NCBI RefSeq assembly: GCF_003345525.1 | Contig: NZ_QQNH01000008.1 | Span: 1-64,000, forward strand | Reading direction: 5' to 3' | DNA: 64,000 nt | Source: Pelagibacterium lacus | GTDB lineage: Bacteria > Pseudomonadota > Alphaproteobacteria > Rhizobiales > Devosiaceae | In this document: positions 9,269-18,936 of the stretch, in pieces | Position numbering within the stretch: the first letter of the stretch is position 1 | How the letters are laid out: the number at the start of each line of letters is the position of its first letter | The notes under the pieces: generated by a model | What the model was told of the DNA's origin: nothing | Database searches by the model: none | What the model saw: the letters and a program-made list of their open reading frames with translations, nothing else | Program-made: the position numbers and the translations under genes

Positions 9269-10342
9269 ATGAAACCTCTCCTCACGACCCTGGCGGCGGC
9301 CACCGCCCTGTCCATGACCATGGTCCCTGCCGCCTTCGCGCAGCAGGAGCACGTGGACGCCTGCTTCGTCTATGTCGGCCCGGCCAATGACGGCGGCTGG
9401 AGCCAGGCCCATGACGTGGCCCGCCAGAAGGTGGAAGAGCATTTCGGCGACGCCGTCTCCACCCGCTTCGTCGAATCCATCCCCGAAGCCAGCTCCGAAG
9501 GCGCCATCGAGCGCATGGCGCGTTCGGGCTGCGACGTGGTCTTCACCACCTCCTTCGGCTTCATGGACCCCACCCTCGCCGTGGCCGAGCGTTTCCCGGA
9601 CGTCAAGTTCGAGCACGCCACCGGCTACAAGACCGCGCCCAATATGAGCGCCTACAATGCGCGCTTCCATGAGGGCCGCTATATCCAGGGCGTCATCGCC
9701 GCCTCGGTGTCGGAAACCGGCACGGCCGGCTACATCGCCTCGGTGCCGATCCCCGAAGTGGTTCTGGGCATCAACGCCTTCATCCTTGGCGCGCAGTCGG
9801 TCAATCCCGACTTCTCGCTCAAAGTCGTGTGGGTCAACGATTGGCACAATCCGGGCCTCGAGGCCGACGCCGCCAAGGTGCTGCTCGACCAGGGCGTCGA
9901 CATCCTGACCCAGCACACCGACTCCACCGCCCCCGTGCAGGAAGCCGCCGCCCGCGGCGTCAAGGCGTTCGGCCAGGCCTTCGACATGATCGAGGCAGGC
10001 CCGGAAACCCAGCTTACGGCCATCATGGACACCTGGGACGCCTATTATATCGACCGTGTCCAGACCATTCTCGACGGCACCTGGGAGGAACAGAACGTCT
10101 GGCTCGGCCTCGAGGACGGCATCCTCTCCATGGCGCCCTATACCAACATGCCCGACGACGTGAAGGCGCTGGCCGAGGAAACCGAAGCGGCCATCCGCTC
10201 GGGCGACCTCGTGGTCTATGAAGGCCCGATCACCCGCCAGGACGGCTCGGTCTGGCTCGAAGACGGCCAGATCGCCGAAATCGGCGAACTGCTCGGCCTC
10301 AATTTCTACGTCGAAGGCGTCGACGACCAGCTCCCGCAATAA
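9269..10342 (+). CDS. BMP-family substrate-binding protein of the nucleoside/purine importer
   Basis: 357 residues with a Sec signal peptide of about 24 residues ending AAFA-QQEH and no lipobox cysteine, so a soluble periplasmic protein rather than the lipoprotein seen in Gram-positives and spirochaetes. The mature part begins DACFVYVGPANDGGWSQAHD, a BMP (PnrA-like) signature. GGAAGGA stands 8 nt before the ATG. PnrA relatives bind purine nucleosides, while several proteobacterial relatives next to xdh/deaminase genes are thought to bind purine bases; here adenine deaminase follows. A strong terminator lies 27 nt downstream. Confidence 0.85.
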   Translation: MKPLLTTLAAATALSMTMVPAAFAQQEHVDACFVYVGPANDGGWSQAHDVARQKVEEHFGDAVSTRFVESIPEASSEGAIERMARSGCDVVFTTSFGFMDPTLAVAERFPDVKFEHATGYKTAPNMSAYNARFHEGRYIQGVIAASVSETGTAGYIASVPIPEVVLGINAFILGAQSVNPDFSLKVVWVNDWHNPGLEADAAKVLLDQGVDILTQHTDSTAPVQEAAARGVKAFGQAFDMIEAGPETQLTAIMDTWDAYYIDRVQTILDGTWEEQNVWLGLEDGILSMAPYTNMPDDVKALAEETEAAIRSGDLVVYEGPITRQDGSVWLEDGQIAEIGELLGLNFYVEGVDDQLPQ

Positions 10343-10368
10343 GCCGGGCGCATTTCCCCGATCACCCA

Positions 10369-10395
10369 ACGGCGGCAGCAATGCCGCCGTTTTTG
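10369..10395 (+). terminator. Intrinsic terminator after the BMP importer operon
   Basis: ACGGCGGC (10369-10376) pairs with GCCGCCGT (10383-10390) across a 6-nt loop and runs into TTTTTG. It sits between the BMP gene and adenine deaminase, so the deaminase is probably expressed from its own promoter or by partial read-through. Confidence 0.8.
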
Positions 10396-10451
10396 TTCCT
10401 TGACCGTAGCGCACGGTCCCGTCACCCTTCCCTGAAACAAGGACCCGCCCC

Positions 10452-12158
10452 ATGACCGACGCCGCCCGCCTCGCCCGCATGATCCGCGCCGGACGCGGGG
10501 ACGAACCGGCCGATCTGGTCATCCGCGACGTCCGCCGCCTCGACATCATCACCGGCGAGATCACAGCGACCGACATCGCCATCGTCGCCGACCGCATCGT
10601 GGGCACCCATGGCCGTTATGAGGGCAGGGCCGAGATCGACGGCGCCGGGCGCTTCGCCGTCCCCGGCTTCATCGATACCCATCTCCACATCGAATCTTCC
10701 CTCGTCACCCCGCACGAATTCGACCGCTGCGTCCTCCCCCATGGGATCACCACCGCCATCTGCGATCCCCATGAGATCGCCAATGTGCTGGGAACGGTCG
10801 GGCTGCGCTATTTCCTCGACAGCGCCGAGCGCACCATCATGGATATCCGCGTCAACCTCTCGTCCTGCGTGCCCGCCACCCCGTTCGAAACCGCCGGTGC
10901 GCGGCTCGAGATCGCCGACCTCCTGCCCTTCCGCGACCATCCCAAGGTCATCGGCCTCGCCGAGATGATGAATTTCCCCGGCGTCATCGCCTGCGATCCG
11001 GGCATCCTCGAAAAGCTCGCCGCCTTCCAGTCCGGGCATATGGACGGCCATGCGCCGCTGCTCTCGGGGTTCGATCTCAACGCCTATCTCGCCGCCGGCA
11101 TCCGCACCGACCACGAGGCGACCTCCAGCGCCGAGGCGCGCGAAAAGCTCGCCAAAGGCATGGCGATCCTCATCCGCGAGGGCTCGGTCTCAAAGGACCT
11201 CGACGCCCTCGCCGAAATCCTCGACGAAAACACCTCCGCTTTCGTCGCCCTGTGCACCGACGACCGCAACCCCCTCGACATCGAGGAGGAGGGCCATCTC
11301 GATTCCTCGATCCGCCGCCTCATCGCCCATGGGCGGCCCCTGCACCATGTCTATCGCGCCGCCTCCCATTCCGCCGCCCGCATTTTCGGCCTCGCCGATC
11401 GCGGTCACATCGCCCCCGGCTGGCGCGCCGACATCGCCCTGCTCGACAGTCTTGAGGCGTGCCGCGTCTCCGATGTCATTTCCGCCGGCCGCCATGTCAC
11501 CCCCGAAATCTGGGCCACCCGCGCGCCCGTCGCCCCGGTCGGCCTCAAGTCGATGAAGGCACGGCCGGTCACGCCCGAGGCCTTCGTCACCCCGCCCCTC
11601 CCCGGCCGCAACGAGGTGCCGGTCATCGGCGTCAGGCCCGGCCTCATCCTCACCTTCCGCGAATCCGCCGCCCTCGCCAGCACCGAAGCCGGCCTGCAGC
11701 CCGATATCGGCGCCGATGTCATCAAGCTCGCTGTCATCGAACGCCACGGCATCAACGGCAATATCGGCCGCAGCTTCGTCAAGGGGTTTGGCCTCGAGCG
11801 CGGCGCCATCGCCTCCTCGGTCGGCCATGACAGCCACAACATCACCGTGATCGGGGTCGCCGATGCCGACATGGCCCTGGCCGTCAACCGTCTCATCGCA
11901 ATGGGCGGCGGTTTCGCCGTCGCCTGCGAGGGCGCCATTCTCGCCGAACTGGCCCTGCCCATCGCCGGGCTGATGAGCGACCAGCCCTTCGAAACGGTGA
12001 CCGAACGCCTCAAGACCCTGCGCGAAGCGGCCCGCTCAATCGGCTGCACACTGCCCGAACCCTTCCTCCAGGCCGCCTTCCTCGCCCTGCCGGTCATCCC
12101 CCATCTCAAGATGACCGATCGCGGCCTGTTCGACGTCGACGCGTTCGATTTTATTTAG
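10452..12158 (+). CDS. ade: Adenine deaminase
   Basis: Converts adenine to hypoxanthine and ammonia in the cytoplasm, feeding xanthine dehydrogenase. The 568 residues match the Ade/AdeC family length. The metal-binding HxH motif is in [15 protein letters not shown] near residue 75, and the family-specific [15 protein letters not shown] motif of the C-terminal half is present. AAGGA lies 9 nt before the ATG. It follows the purine importer on the same strand but after a terminator. Adenine deaminases use two Mn/Fe ions; the visible His residues are consistent with this. Confidence 0.92.
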   Translation: MTDAARLARMIRAGRGDEPADLVIRDVRRLDIITGEITATDIAIVADRIVGTHGRYEGRAEIDGAGRFAVPGFIDTHLHIESSLVTPHEFDRCVLPHGITTAICDPHEIANVLGTVGLRYFLDSAERTIMDIRVNLSSCVPATPFETAGARLEIADLLPFRDHPKVIGLAEMMNFPGVIACDPGILEKLAAFQSGHMDGHAPLLSGFDLNAYLAAGIRTDHEATSSAEAREKLAKGMAILIREGSVSKDLDALAEILDENTSAFVALCTDDRNPLDIEEEGHLDSSIRRLIAHGRPLHHVYRAASHSAARIFGLADRGHIAPGWRADIALLDSLEACRVSDVISAGRHVTPEIWATRAPVAPVGLKSMKARPVTPEAFVTPPLPGRNEVPVIGVRPGLILTFRESAALASTEAGLQPDIGADVIKLAVIERHGINGNIGRSFVKGFGLERGAIASSVGHDSHNITVIGVADADMALAVNRLIAMGGGFAVACEGAILAELALPIAGLMSDQPFETVTERLKTLREAARSIGCTLPEPFLQAAFLALPVIPHLKMTDRGLFDVDAFDFI

Positions 12159-12206
12159 GAGACTCCCCAGCTTGATAATATCGCTGGTCCCACTATCTCT
12201 AGTCCA

Positions 12207-12536
12207 ATGATGGACAAAGAGCGGACTCGCCTCGAACGCCTGTTTCTCCGCCTCGAAGCGCGTTTCCCGCGCTTTGCGATGGTGATCTATATCCTGCGCC
12301 AGCCCTGGGCCATGCTGATCCGCGTTCCGCTCGGCATCCTGCTGGTCATCGGCGGCGTGCTGTCCTTCCTGCCGGTGCTCGGCCTGTGGATGCTGCCGCT
12401 CGGCCTTTTGCTCCTCGCCATCGACCTGCCCTTCCTGCAACGCCCCATGAGCGGGCTGGTGCTGCGCGGCGAGCGCCAGTTCAAGCTCTGGCGCCGCAAT
12501 CGCCGCGACCGCAAATCCCCACCCCCCGCAGGGTAG
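12207..12536 (+). CDS. Small two-helix membrane protein, function unknown
   Basis: 109 residues beginning MMDKERTRLERLFLRLEARF. A hydrophobic hairpin covers about residues 34-72 (VPLGILLVIGGVLSFLPVLG, then a leucine-rich run). A basic C-terminus follows (RRNRRDRKSPP). The pattern resembles small uncharacterised inner-membrane proteins of the putative PGPGW/tryptophan-rich type, but I cannot name a family. It lies 48 nt after the adenine deaminase gene and could be co-transcribed. No good ribosome site is visible, so the start may be at 12207 or 12210. Confidence 0.6.
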   Translation: MMDKERTRLERLFLRLEARFPRFAMVIYILRQPWAMLIRVPLGILLVIGGVLSFLPVLGLWMLPLGLLLLAIDLPFLQRPMSGLVLRGERQFKLWRRNRRDRKSPPPAG

Positions 12537-12550
12537 CAGCCGCACCTCGG

Positions 12551-12702
12551 CGCCCCCCTCATCCGTCTCGCCCTGCGGGCGATCCACCTTCTCCCACCAG
12601 GGGAGAAGGAAAGAGTGAGGCAGCGGCAAGCCTTCCTTCTCCCCTGGTGGGAGAAGGTGGGCTTTCGCGTCAGCGAAAGGTCGGATGAGGGGGGGGGACG
12701 CT
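12551..12702. repeat. Composite palindromic repeat, inverted pair
   Basis: A reverse copy (12551-12609) and a forward copy (12636-12702) of the CTTCTCCC..GGGAGAAGG / GGATGAGGGGG unit face each other. Each copy contains a hairpin built on CTTCTCC/GGAGAAG plus a second short stem. The space from 12537 to 12752 holds nothing else that I can identify. Confidence 0.8.
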
Positions 12703-12752
12703 GAGGTGGCCAGGGACAAAACAGCCAATGACTATTCCCTTGGCTCCGCCCC

Positions 12753-14921
12753 CTACCCCGCCGCCTTCTTCTCCACCCGCTTGGCATGAAGGATCGGCTC
12801 GGTATAGCCCGAGGGCTGCTGCGTGCCCTCCAGCGCCAGCGCCAGCGCCGCCTGGAAGGCGATCGAGGCCTCAGGGTCGGTGCTCATCTTCTCATAGCCC
12901 GGATCGCCCGCATTCTGCGCGTCGACCACTTTCGCCATGCGCGTGAAGGTCGCCACCACCTCGTCCTGGGTCACCAGCCCGTGCCACAGCCAGTTGGCGA
13001 TGGCCTGAGAGGAAATCCGGCACGTCGCCCGGTCTTCCATCAACCCCACATCGTTGATATCGGGCACTTTCGAGCAGCCCACCCCCGCATCCACCCAGCG
13101 CACCACATAGCCCAGTATGCCCTGCGCATTGTTGTCGAGCTCGCGGGCGATCGCCTCGGGCGAGAGCGTCGCCGGGTCCAGCGCCGGCATCGAGAACAAG
13201 TCCCCGAGACCGGGGATCGGCTCGTTGTGCCGGCGTTTCTGCGCCTCGAACACGTCCACGGCGTGATAATGCAGCGCATGCAGCGTCGCCGCCGTCGGCG
13301 AGGGCACCCAGGCGCAATTGGCCCCGGCCCTGGGGTGGCCGATCTTCTGCTCCAGCATCGCCGCCATCTCGTCGGGCTTGGCCCACATGCCCTTGCCGAT
13401 CTGCGCCCGCCCGGTAAAGCCGCAAGCAATGCCGATGGTGACGTTGCGGTCCTCATAAGCCTCGAGCCAGCGCTCGGACCGCACCCGGTCCTTGGGCAGC
13501 ACGGGCCCGGCCTCCATCGCGGTGTGGATCTCGTCCCCCGTCCGGTCGAGAAAGCCGGTATTGATGAAGAACACTCGCTCCCGTGCCGCAAAGATCGCCG
13601 CCTTGAGATTGGCCGAGGTCCGCCGCTCCTCGTCCATGATGCCGATCTTGATCGTATTGAGCGGCAGGCCGAGCATCTTTTCCACCGCGCCGAACACATT
13701 GCAGGCGAACAGCACTTCGGTCGGCCCGTGCATCTTGGGCTTGACGATATAGACGGCGCCCGTCGCCGAATTGGCCCGGCGCCCCAGATCGTGCATGGCG
13801 CAGAGCGTGGTGATCGCCGCATCCATCAGCCCTTCGCCGATCGGCTGCCCCGACGCGTCGCGCACCGCGTCCGTGGTCATCAGATGCCCCACATTGCGCA
13901 CCAGCATCAGCGCCCGTCCCTTGAGGACGAGTTCCGAGCCGTCCGGCGCCCTGTAGCTCCGGTCGCCATTGAGCCGGCGGGTCATCATCCGCCCGCCCTT
14001 TTCAAAACTGTCCTCGAGTTCGCCGGTCATCAGGCCCAGCCAGTTGCGATAGACCCCGACCTTGTCCTCGGCATCCACCGCCGCCACCGAATCCTCGCAA
14101 TCCTGGATGGTGGTCAGCGCGCTTTCGACGATCACATCGGCCAGATGCGCCGGATGGTCCTTGCCCACTGGGTGGCCGGCGTCGATCACCAGCTCCACAT
14201 GCAGCCCGTGATGCCGCAGGAGGATGCGCAGCGTCTCCCCATCCTGCACATAGCCGACAAAGGCCTCGGGATCGGCCAGCCTCGTCGGCCCGTCCTGACT
14301 TTCAACCACCAGTTTCACCACCGCCCCGGAAGTATCGACGCCATAGCGCGTCACCGCCCAGTGCTTGACCCCAAGCAGGGGAAACGCCTCGTCGAGGAAG
14401 TGTCCGGCGCGCGCGAACACCTCGCCCCCGCGCCGGGGATTATACGCCGACCCCGGCGCCAGTTCCCCTTCGCGCGAGATCGCATCGGTGCCATAGAGCG
14501 CATCATAAAGGCTGCCCCAGCGGGCATTGGCGGCATTGAGCGCATAGCGGGCATTGGAGACCGGCACCACCAGTTGCGGCCCGCACAGCGTGGCGATCTC
14601 GGGATCGAGATTTTCCGTCTCGATGCGGAAATCCTCCGGCTCGACCTCGATATATCGGATGTCGCGCAGAAACGCCTCATAGGCGGCGGGGTCATTGGCC
14701 ACCGGCCCGTTGTCGCGATGCCAGTCGTCGATCTGGCTCTGCATGCGGTCGCGGATTTCCAGCAATTCGCGATTGCCCGGCATGTACTGGGCGATCATCT
14801 CGGCGAACCCGGCCCAGAACCGGTCGGCCGGCACATCGAGCCCCTTGAGCGCCTCGTCCTCGACAAACGCCGCCAGTTGCGCGTCGACCTCCAGACCGGC
14901 CCGGTTCACATAGGTGCTCAT
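12753..14921 (-). CDS. glcB: Malate synthase G
   Basis: Condenses glyoxylate with acetyl-CoA to malate in the cytoplasm. The 722 residues match the single-chain G isoform (about 720), not the shorter A form. Start at the second ATG (14921), with AAGGA 6 nt upstream; the ATG at 14927 lies directly on the ribosome site. Regions such as [20 protein letters not shown] and [16 protein letters not shown] are characteristic. It sits between adenine and guanine deaminase genes, which fits its role here: glyoxylate released by ureidoglycolate lyase (49074-49571) enters central metabolism through this enzyme. Repeats flank it on both sides. Confidence 0.95.
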   Translation of the reverse strand: MSTYVNRAGLEVDAQLAAFVEDEALKGLDVPADRFWAGFAEMIAQYMPGNRELLEIRDRMQSQIDDWHRDNGPVANDPAAYEAFLRDIRYIEVEPEDFRIETENLDPEIATLCGPQLVVPVSNARYALNAANARWGSLYDALYGTDAISREGELAPGSAYNPRRGGEVFARAGHFLDEAFPLLGVKHWAVTRYGVDTSGAVVKLVVESQDGPTRLADPEAFVGYVQDGETLRILLRHHGLHVELVIDAGHPVGKDHPAHLADVIVESALTTIQDCEDSVAAVDAEDKVGVYRNWLGLMTGELEDSFEKGGRMMTRRLNGDRSYRAPDGSELVLKGRALMLVRNVGHLMTTDAVRDASGQPIGEGLMDAAITTLCAMHDLGRRANSATGAVYIVKPKMHGPTEVLFACNVFGAVEKMLGLPLNTIKIGIMDEERRTSANLKAAIFAARERVFFINTGFLDRTGDEIHTAMEAGPVLPKDRVRSERWLEAYEDRNVTIGIACGFTGRAQIGKGMWAKPDEMAAMLEQKIGHPRAGANCAWVPSPTAATLHALHYHAVDVFEAQKRRHNEPIPGLGDLFSMPALDPATLSPEAIARELDNNAQGILGYVVRWVDAGVGCSKVPDINDVGLMEDRATCRISSQAIANWLWHGLVTQDEVVATFTRMAKVVDAQNAGDPGYEKMSTDPEASIAFQAALALALEGTQQPSGYTEPILHAKRVEKKAAG

Positions 14922-15037
14922 GCTCATTCCTTTCCGCTGCGCCTCACGCCCCCACCCTTACCCCGCGCCCCGCGTCCCGCCAATCCACCCCGCAAAACCC
15001 TTCCACCATACGGAAAATGGTTGGGGTTGCGGGCTCC

Positions 15038-15105
15038 CTTCTCCCCTGGTGGGAGAAGGTGGATCGGACCGAAAGGTCCGAGACGGATGAGGGGGGCGCA
15101 GCGCT
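15038..15105. repeat. Palindromic repeat, single forward copy
   Basis: One unit of the family: CTTCTCCCC-TG-GTGGGAGAAG stem, then CGGACC-GAAA-GGTCCG stem, then GGATGAGGGGGG. It lies between the starts/ends of glcB and guaD; the remainder of 14922-15129 shows nothing further. Confidence 0.8.
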
Positions 15106-15129
15106 TCGACAACCACCCGCGCCCGCCCC

Positions 15130-16437
15130 CTATCGCCCCAGCTTCCCCTTCGCCGCCTCGCCGGCCACATAGGTCTCGACCACCACCCGGTCGTCCCCGC
15201 AGGTCTGGAGCAGGAACAATTCCTCGGACAGGCTCTCCGCCTGTTCCATCTTGAGCCGCATATGCGGCAGGGCGCGGGCGTCGAGCACCACCATGTCCGC
15301 CTCGGCGCCCGGCTCCAGCGCCCCGATCACGTGGTCGAGTCCCAGCGCCCGGGCATTGCCCAGGGTCATCATGAAAAAGCTTTCGATCGGCGACAGGCGC
15401 TGGCCGCGCAATTGCAGCACCTTGTAGCCCTCGTCCAGCGTGCGCAGCATGGAATAGCTCGTGCCCCCGCCCACATCGGTCGCCACCCCGATGCGCACAT
15501 TGGCCGCCATCATCCGCGCCCGGTCAAACAGGCCCGACCCGATGAACAGATTCGAGGTGGGACAGAACACCGCCACCGATCCGGTCTCCGCCAGAATGCC
15601 GATCTCCCGGTCGGTCATATGGATACAGTGCCCGAGCAGGGTTTTGGGACCCAGAAGCCCGTAATGCTCGTAAATCCCCACATAGTCCGGCAGGTTCGGA
15701 TAAAGCTCCCGCGCGAATGCGATCTCCCCCAGGCTCTCGTTCACATGCGTCTGCACATGCGCGTCGGGAAATTGCCGCACCAGGTCCTGGGCCATCTCCA
15801 TCTGCGCCGGCGACGAGGTGAGCGCGAAGCGCGGCGTGATGGCATAGTTGAGCCGCCCCGCCCCGTTCCATTTCTCAAGGAGCGCCTTGCTCTCGTCATA
15901 GCCCTTTTGCGGCGTATCGAGCAGGCCCGGCGGCGCGTTGCGGTCCATCATCACCTTGCCGGCCACCATGCGCATGTCGCGCGCCCTGGCTTCGGCGAAG
16001 AACGCCTCGGCCGATTGCGCATGCACCGAGCAATAGACCGCCGCGGTGGTGGTCCCATGGCGCACCAGCTCGTCGCAGAACAGCGCCGCGATGCGCGCCG
16101 CATGCGCCGGGTCGCCGAAGCGCTGCTCCTCGATGAAGGTGTAGGTGTTGAGCCATTCGAGCAGGTCCGTGGCGTAGGAGCCGATCACCTGCATCTGCGG
16201 GTAATGGATATGGGTGTCGATGAAGCCCGGCAGGATCAGCCCCGGCCGGTGATCGATCACATCGGCCTTGGGCGCGACCAGCGCCAGCCCGGCGTCCCAG
16301 GCGCCCACCGAGACGATCCGGCCCTCTTCGACCACGACGGCCCCGTCCTCGATATAGCGATAGCTCTCATGGTCGTCCGGCCCGTTGGGCTCGGAAACGA
16401 AGGTGAGCACCCGCCCGCGCAGAATCCTCGCCGTCAC
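15130..16437 (-). CDS. guaD: Guanine deaminase
   Basis: Hydrolyses guanine to xanthine and ammonia. It is an amidohydrolase of 435 residues with the Zn-binding motif FIDTHIHYPQ, the inner His motif LLGHCIHMT, and ATDVGGGTSYSM holding the catalytic Asp, all typical of guanine deaminases. The open frame runs to 16470, but a GTG at 16437 has GGGGAG 8 nt upstream and overlaps the puuD stop as GTGA, so I place the start there. Last gene of the uraH-xdhA-xdhB-xdhC-puuD-guaD set, delivering xanthine to XdhAB. Confidence 0.93.
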   Translation of the reverse strand: MTARILRGRVLTFVSEPNGPDDHESYRYIEDGAVVVEEGRIVSVGAWDAGLALVAPKADVIDHRPGLILPGFIDTHIHYPQMQVIGSYATDLLEWLNTYTFIEEQRFGDPAHAARIAALFCDELVRHGTTTAAVYCSVHAQSAEAFFAEARARDMRMVAGKVMMDRNAPPGLLDTPQKGYDESKALLEKWNGAGRLNYAITPRFALTSSPAQMEMAQDLVRQFPDAHVQTHVNESLGEIAFARELYPNLPDYVGIYEHYGLLGPKTLLGHCIHMTDREIGILAETGSVAVFCPTSNLFIGSGLFDRARMMAANVRIGVATDVGGGTSYSMLRTLDEGYKVLQLRGQRLSPIESFFMMTLGNARALGLDHVIGALEPGAEADMVVLDARALPHMRLKMEQAESLSEELFLLQTCGDDRVVVETYVAGEAAKGKLGR

Positions 16438-17669
16438 AGACTCTGCTCCCCGGTTACCGATTGATACCACACCATGAGCAGCGCCCGTTCCTCATCGGTC
16501 ATGAACGACACATTCCCCGGCGGCATGGCTGAACTGCGGCCCGCCTGCACATAGATTTCCCGCGCATGCTCGGCGATCCGCTCGGGCGTGTCGAGCCGCA
16601 CGTCCCTGGGCGCCATATGCACCCCTTCATAGCCCGGCTGGCTCGCATGGCACATGGAGCACCGCCCCAGGACGATGTCGGAGGCCTGCTGGAAATGGGC
16701 GTCCGACATGAAGGCCTGCGCCGTGGCGCTCACCGCCGGCGCACCGGTCTCGGCCCGCTGTCTGGGATAGCCCGACAGCCAGATGATGCCGACAAAGAGG
16801 ATCAGCGCCAGCGCGAAGGTCCAGTATTCCCGCCGCCCCGTCGCGTGCATGGTGTTGAAGAAATGCCGGATCAGCACCCCGATCAGAAAGATCAGCCCGG
16901 CAATTGCCCAGCTGTACTGCGTCGCGAATGCCAGCGGATAGTGGTTCGACAGCATGAAGAACAAGACCGGCAGCGTCAGGTAGTTGTTGTGCACGCTGCG
17001 CTGTTTCGATTGCGCCCCCAACGCCGGATCGGGCGCCTCCCCCGCCTTCATCGCCGCGACGATCTTTTTCTGGTTGGGGATGATGATGAAAAACACGTTC
17101 GCCGACATGATGGTCGCCGTGAACGCCCCCATATGGAGGAACGCCGCCCGCCCGGTGAACACCTGCGCATAGCCCCAGGCCATGGCCAAGAGGATGAGGA
17201 ACAGGACGACCATCAGCCCGTTCTGGCTTCGGCCCAGCGGCGTGCGGCACAGCGCGTCATAGAGCACCCAGCCCAGCCCCAGCGAGGCCAGTGAGATGAC
17301 GATCGCCACCGGCGCTTCGACATCGAGCACCGTGCGGTCGATGAGATAGAGGTCCGCCCCGGCATAATAGACGATGGCCAGCATGGCAAACCCGCTCAGC
17401 CATGTGGTGTAGCTCTCCCACTTGAACCACACCAGATGCTCGGGCAGGTTGGGCGGCGCCACCATGTATTTGTTGATGTGGTAGAACCCGCCCCCATGCA
17501 CCTGCCATTCCTCGCCCAGCACCCCCTGCGGCAGTCCCGCATGCTTGCGCAGGCCCAGATCGAGCGCGATGAAATAGAAGGACGAGCCGATCCACGCGAT
17601 CCCCACGATCACGTGCACCCACCGCACCGCGAAGGCCAGCCATTCCCAAAACAGCGTGAAATCGGTCAT
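16434..17669 (-). CDS. puuD: Urate hydroxylase PuuD, membrane-bound with cytochrome c domain
   Basis: Oxidises urate to 5-hydroxyisourate, passing electrons to the respiratory chain instead of making H2O2 as soluble uricase does. The 411 residues comprise eight predicted membrane helices (about residues 8-320, including FAVRWVHVIVGIAWIGSSF) and a C-terminal c-type cytochrome. The haem site is GRCSMCH and the axial Met lies in SAMPPGN. AGGA is 6 nt before the ATG. It overlaps guaD by 4 nt and follows xdhC by 18 nt. The product is passed to UraH. Confidence 0.93.
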   Translation of the reverse strand: MTDFTLFWEWLAFAVRWVHVIVGIAWIGSSFYFIALDLGLRKHAGLPQGVLGEEWQVHGGGFYHINKYMVAPPNLPEHLVWFKWESYTTWLSGFAMLAIVYYAGADLYLIDRTVLDVEAPVAIVISLASLGLGWVLYDALCRTPLGRSQNGLMVVLFLILLAMAWGYAQVFTGRAAFLHMGAFTATIMSANVFFIIIPNQKKIVAAMKAGEAPDPALGAQSKQRSVHNNYLTLPVLFFMLSNHYPLAFATQYSWAIAGLIFLIGVLIRHFFNTMHATGRREYWTFALALILFVGIIWLSGYPRQRAETGAPAVSATAQAFMSDAHFQQASDIVLGRCSMCHASQPGYEGVHMAPRDVRLDTPERIAEHAREIYVQAGRSSAMPPGNVSFMTDEERALLMVWYQSVTGEQSL

Positions 17670-17687
17670 TTCAGTCCTGTCCCAACA

Positions 17688-18503
17688 TCATTTTCCGCCC
17701 GTTCCCAGCACCACCCGCAAGATCTCCGCCGCGGTCAGCGCCGCGATCACCTCGGGACGCTTGTCGCGGATATCGCTGCCCCCGATTGGCATGGTCAGCC
17801 CGTCCATCAGCCCGCTCTCGAACCCCATATCGGCAAGCCAGCTGCGGAACACCGCCTTTTTTGTCTTGGACCCGATCATCCCCACATAGGCCGCGTCCCC
17901 TCGCATCAGCGCCTCGGACGCGATGAGGAAATCGAGCCCATGGTCATGGGTCAGCACCACGAAGCTCGAGCCCGGCGGCGCCTCGCGCACCAGCGCCTCG
18001 GCCACCGGCACATGCCGCGCCTCCACCCCCTCGGGCACCCGCGCGATCTCGGCCGCCCTGTTATCGACCACGAGGACCCGCAGCGGCAATAGCGACAGCG
18101 CCCGCCCCAGCGCATTGCCCACATGCCCGGCCCCGAACACATAGACATGCGGGCGCTTCGCATGGTCGGTCTCGGCCCGCACCCGCACGTCCTGCGCCAC
18201 ATCGGCATTGACGGCCCGCATGCCGATGGCCACCCGCCCGCCGCAGCACTGGCCGATCTCCGGCCCCAGCGGAATATCGAGCGCCGCCGCCGCTTCGCCG
18301 GTTTCCAGCGCCTCGCGCGCCCGGGCAATGGCCAGGAATTCGAGCTGCCCGCCCCCGATCGTCCCGATCTCGGCCTCGGCCGCAACCAGCATCCACGCCC
18401 CCACCTCGCGCGGCGTCGAGCCTTTGGCCTCGGTCACCTCGACAAGGACGGAATGGGCGTGGCGGTCGAGAAAGGCACGCACCTGGTGTGGGGTCACGCT
18501 CAC
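17688..18503 (-). CDS. xdhC: Xanthine dehydrogenase accessory protein XdhC
   Basis: Cytoplasmic chaperone that binds molybdenum cofactor and helps insert the sulfurated form into XdhB. 271 residues, standard length. The N-terminal XdhC/CoxI domain shows GSTPREVGAWM and GTIGGGQLE; the Rossmann-like C-terminal part has VYVFGAGHVGNALGRAL. The start is a GTG at 18503 with GAGGGG about 9 nt upstream. A 433-nt repeat-filled gap separates it from xdhB, so it may be transcribed less than xdhAB. Confidence 0.93.
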   Translation of the reverse strand: MSVTPHQVRAFLDRHAHSVLVEVTEAKGSTPREVGAWMLVAAEAEIGTIGGGQLEFLAIARAREALETGEAAAALDIPLGPEIGQCCGGRVAIGMRAVNADVAQDVRVRAETDHAKRPHVYVFGAGHVGNALGRALSLLPLRVLVVDNRAAEIARVPEGVEARHVPVAEALVREAPPGSSFVVLTHDHGLDFLIASEALMRGDAAYVGMIGSKTKKAVFRSWLADMGFESGLMDGLTMPIGGSDIRDKRPEVIAALTAAEILRVVLGTGGK

Positions 18504-18522
18504 GAACCAGCACCCCTCTTCC

Positions 18523-18899
18523 CTTCTCTCCTGGTGGGAGAAGGTGGATCGGACCGCCGGGTCCGAGACGGATGAGGGGGGCGCAGCGCATCATCATCAA
18601 CCGATGCGGATGGAGCCAGCTCAGCACCCCCCTCATCCGCCCCTTCGGGGCACCTTCTCCCACCAGGGGAGAAGGAAGGATTGGGCCAGCGCTGGGAAAA
18701 ATCATCAGCGCTCGCCAAGGGCTCCCCTTCTCCCCCAGTGGGAGAAGGTGGATCGGACCGCCAGGTCCGAGACGGATGAGGGGGGCGCTGAGCTTCATCA
18801 TCAACCGATGCGGATGGAGCCAGCTCGGCGCCGCCACGGGGGACTCCCTTCTCCCCTGGTGGGAGAAGGTGGCCGCGAAGCGGTCGGATGAGGGGGGCC
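18523..18899. repeat. Array of four palindromic repeat units with a 32-bp direct repeat
   Basis: This fills the gap between xdhC and xdhB. Units lie at 18523-18588 (forward), 18622-18675 (reverse), 18727-18790 (forward) and 18848-18899 (forward). A 32-bp sequence beginning TCATCATCAACCGATG occurs identically at 18591-18622 and 18795-18826. The first and third units are also offset by 204 bp, so a 204-bp segment looks tandemly duplicated. The piece 18622-18788 has a near twin at 49609-49777. No gene is visible in 18504-18936. Confidence 0.85.
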
Positions 18900-18936
18900 C
18901 GGACTATCGGCTTCCACCGGCTTTGGAGATGGTTTC

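Noticed and set aside
8189-10606. A minus-strand open frame of 805 codons opposite the BMP importer
   Set aside because: Low-complexity Gly/Asp/Glu-rich shadow of the well-supported permease and BMP genes; no ribosome site or family match.
12786-15254. A plus-strand open frame of 822 codons opposite glcB
   Set aside because: Arg/His/Pro-rich composition typical of antisense frames; malate synthase G on the other strand is unambiguous.
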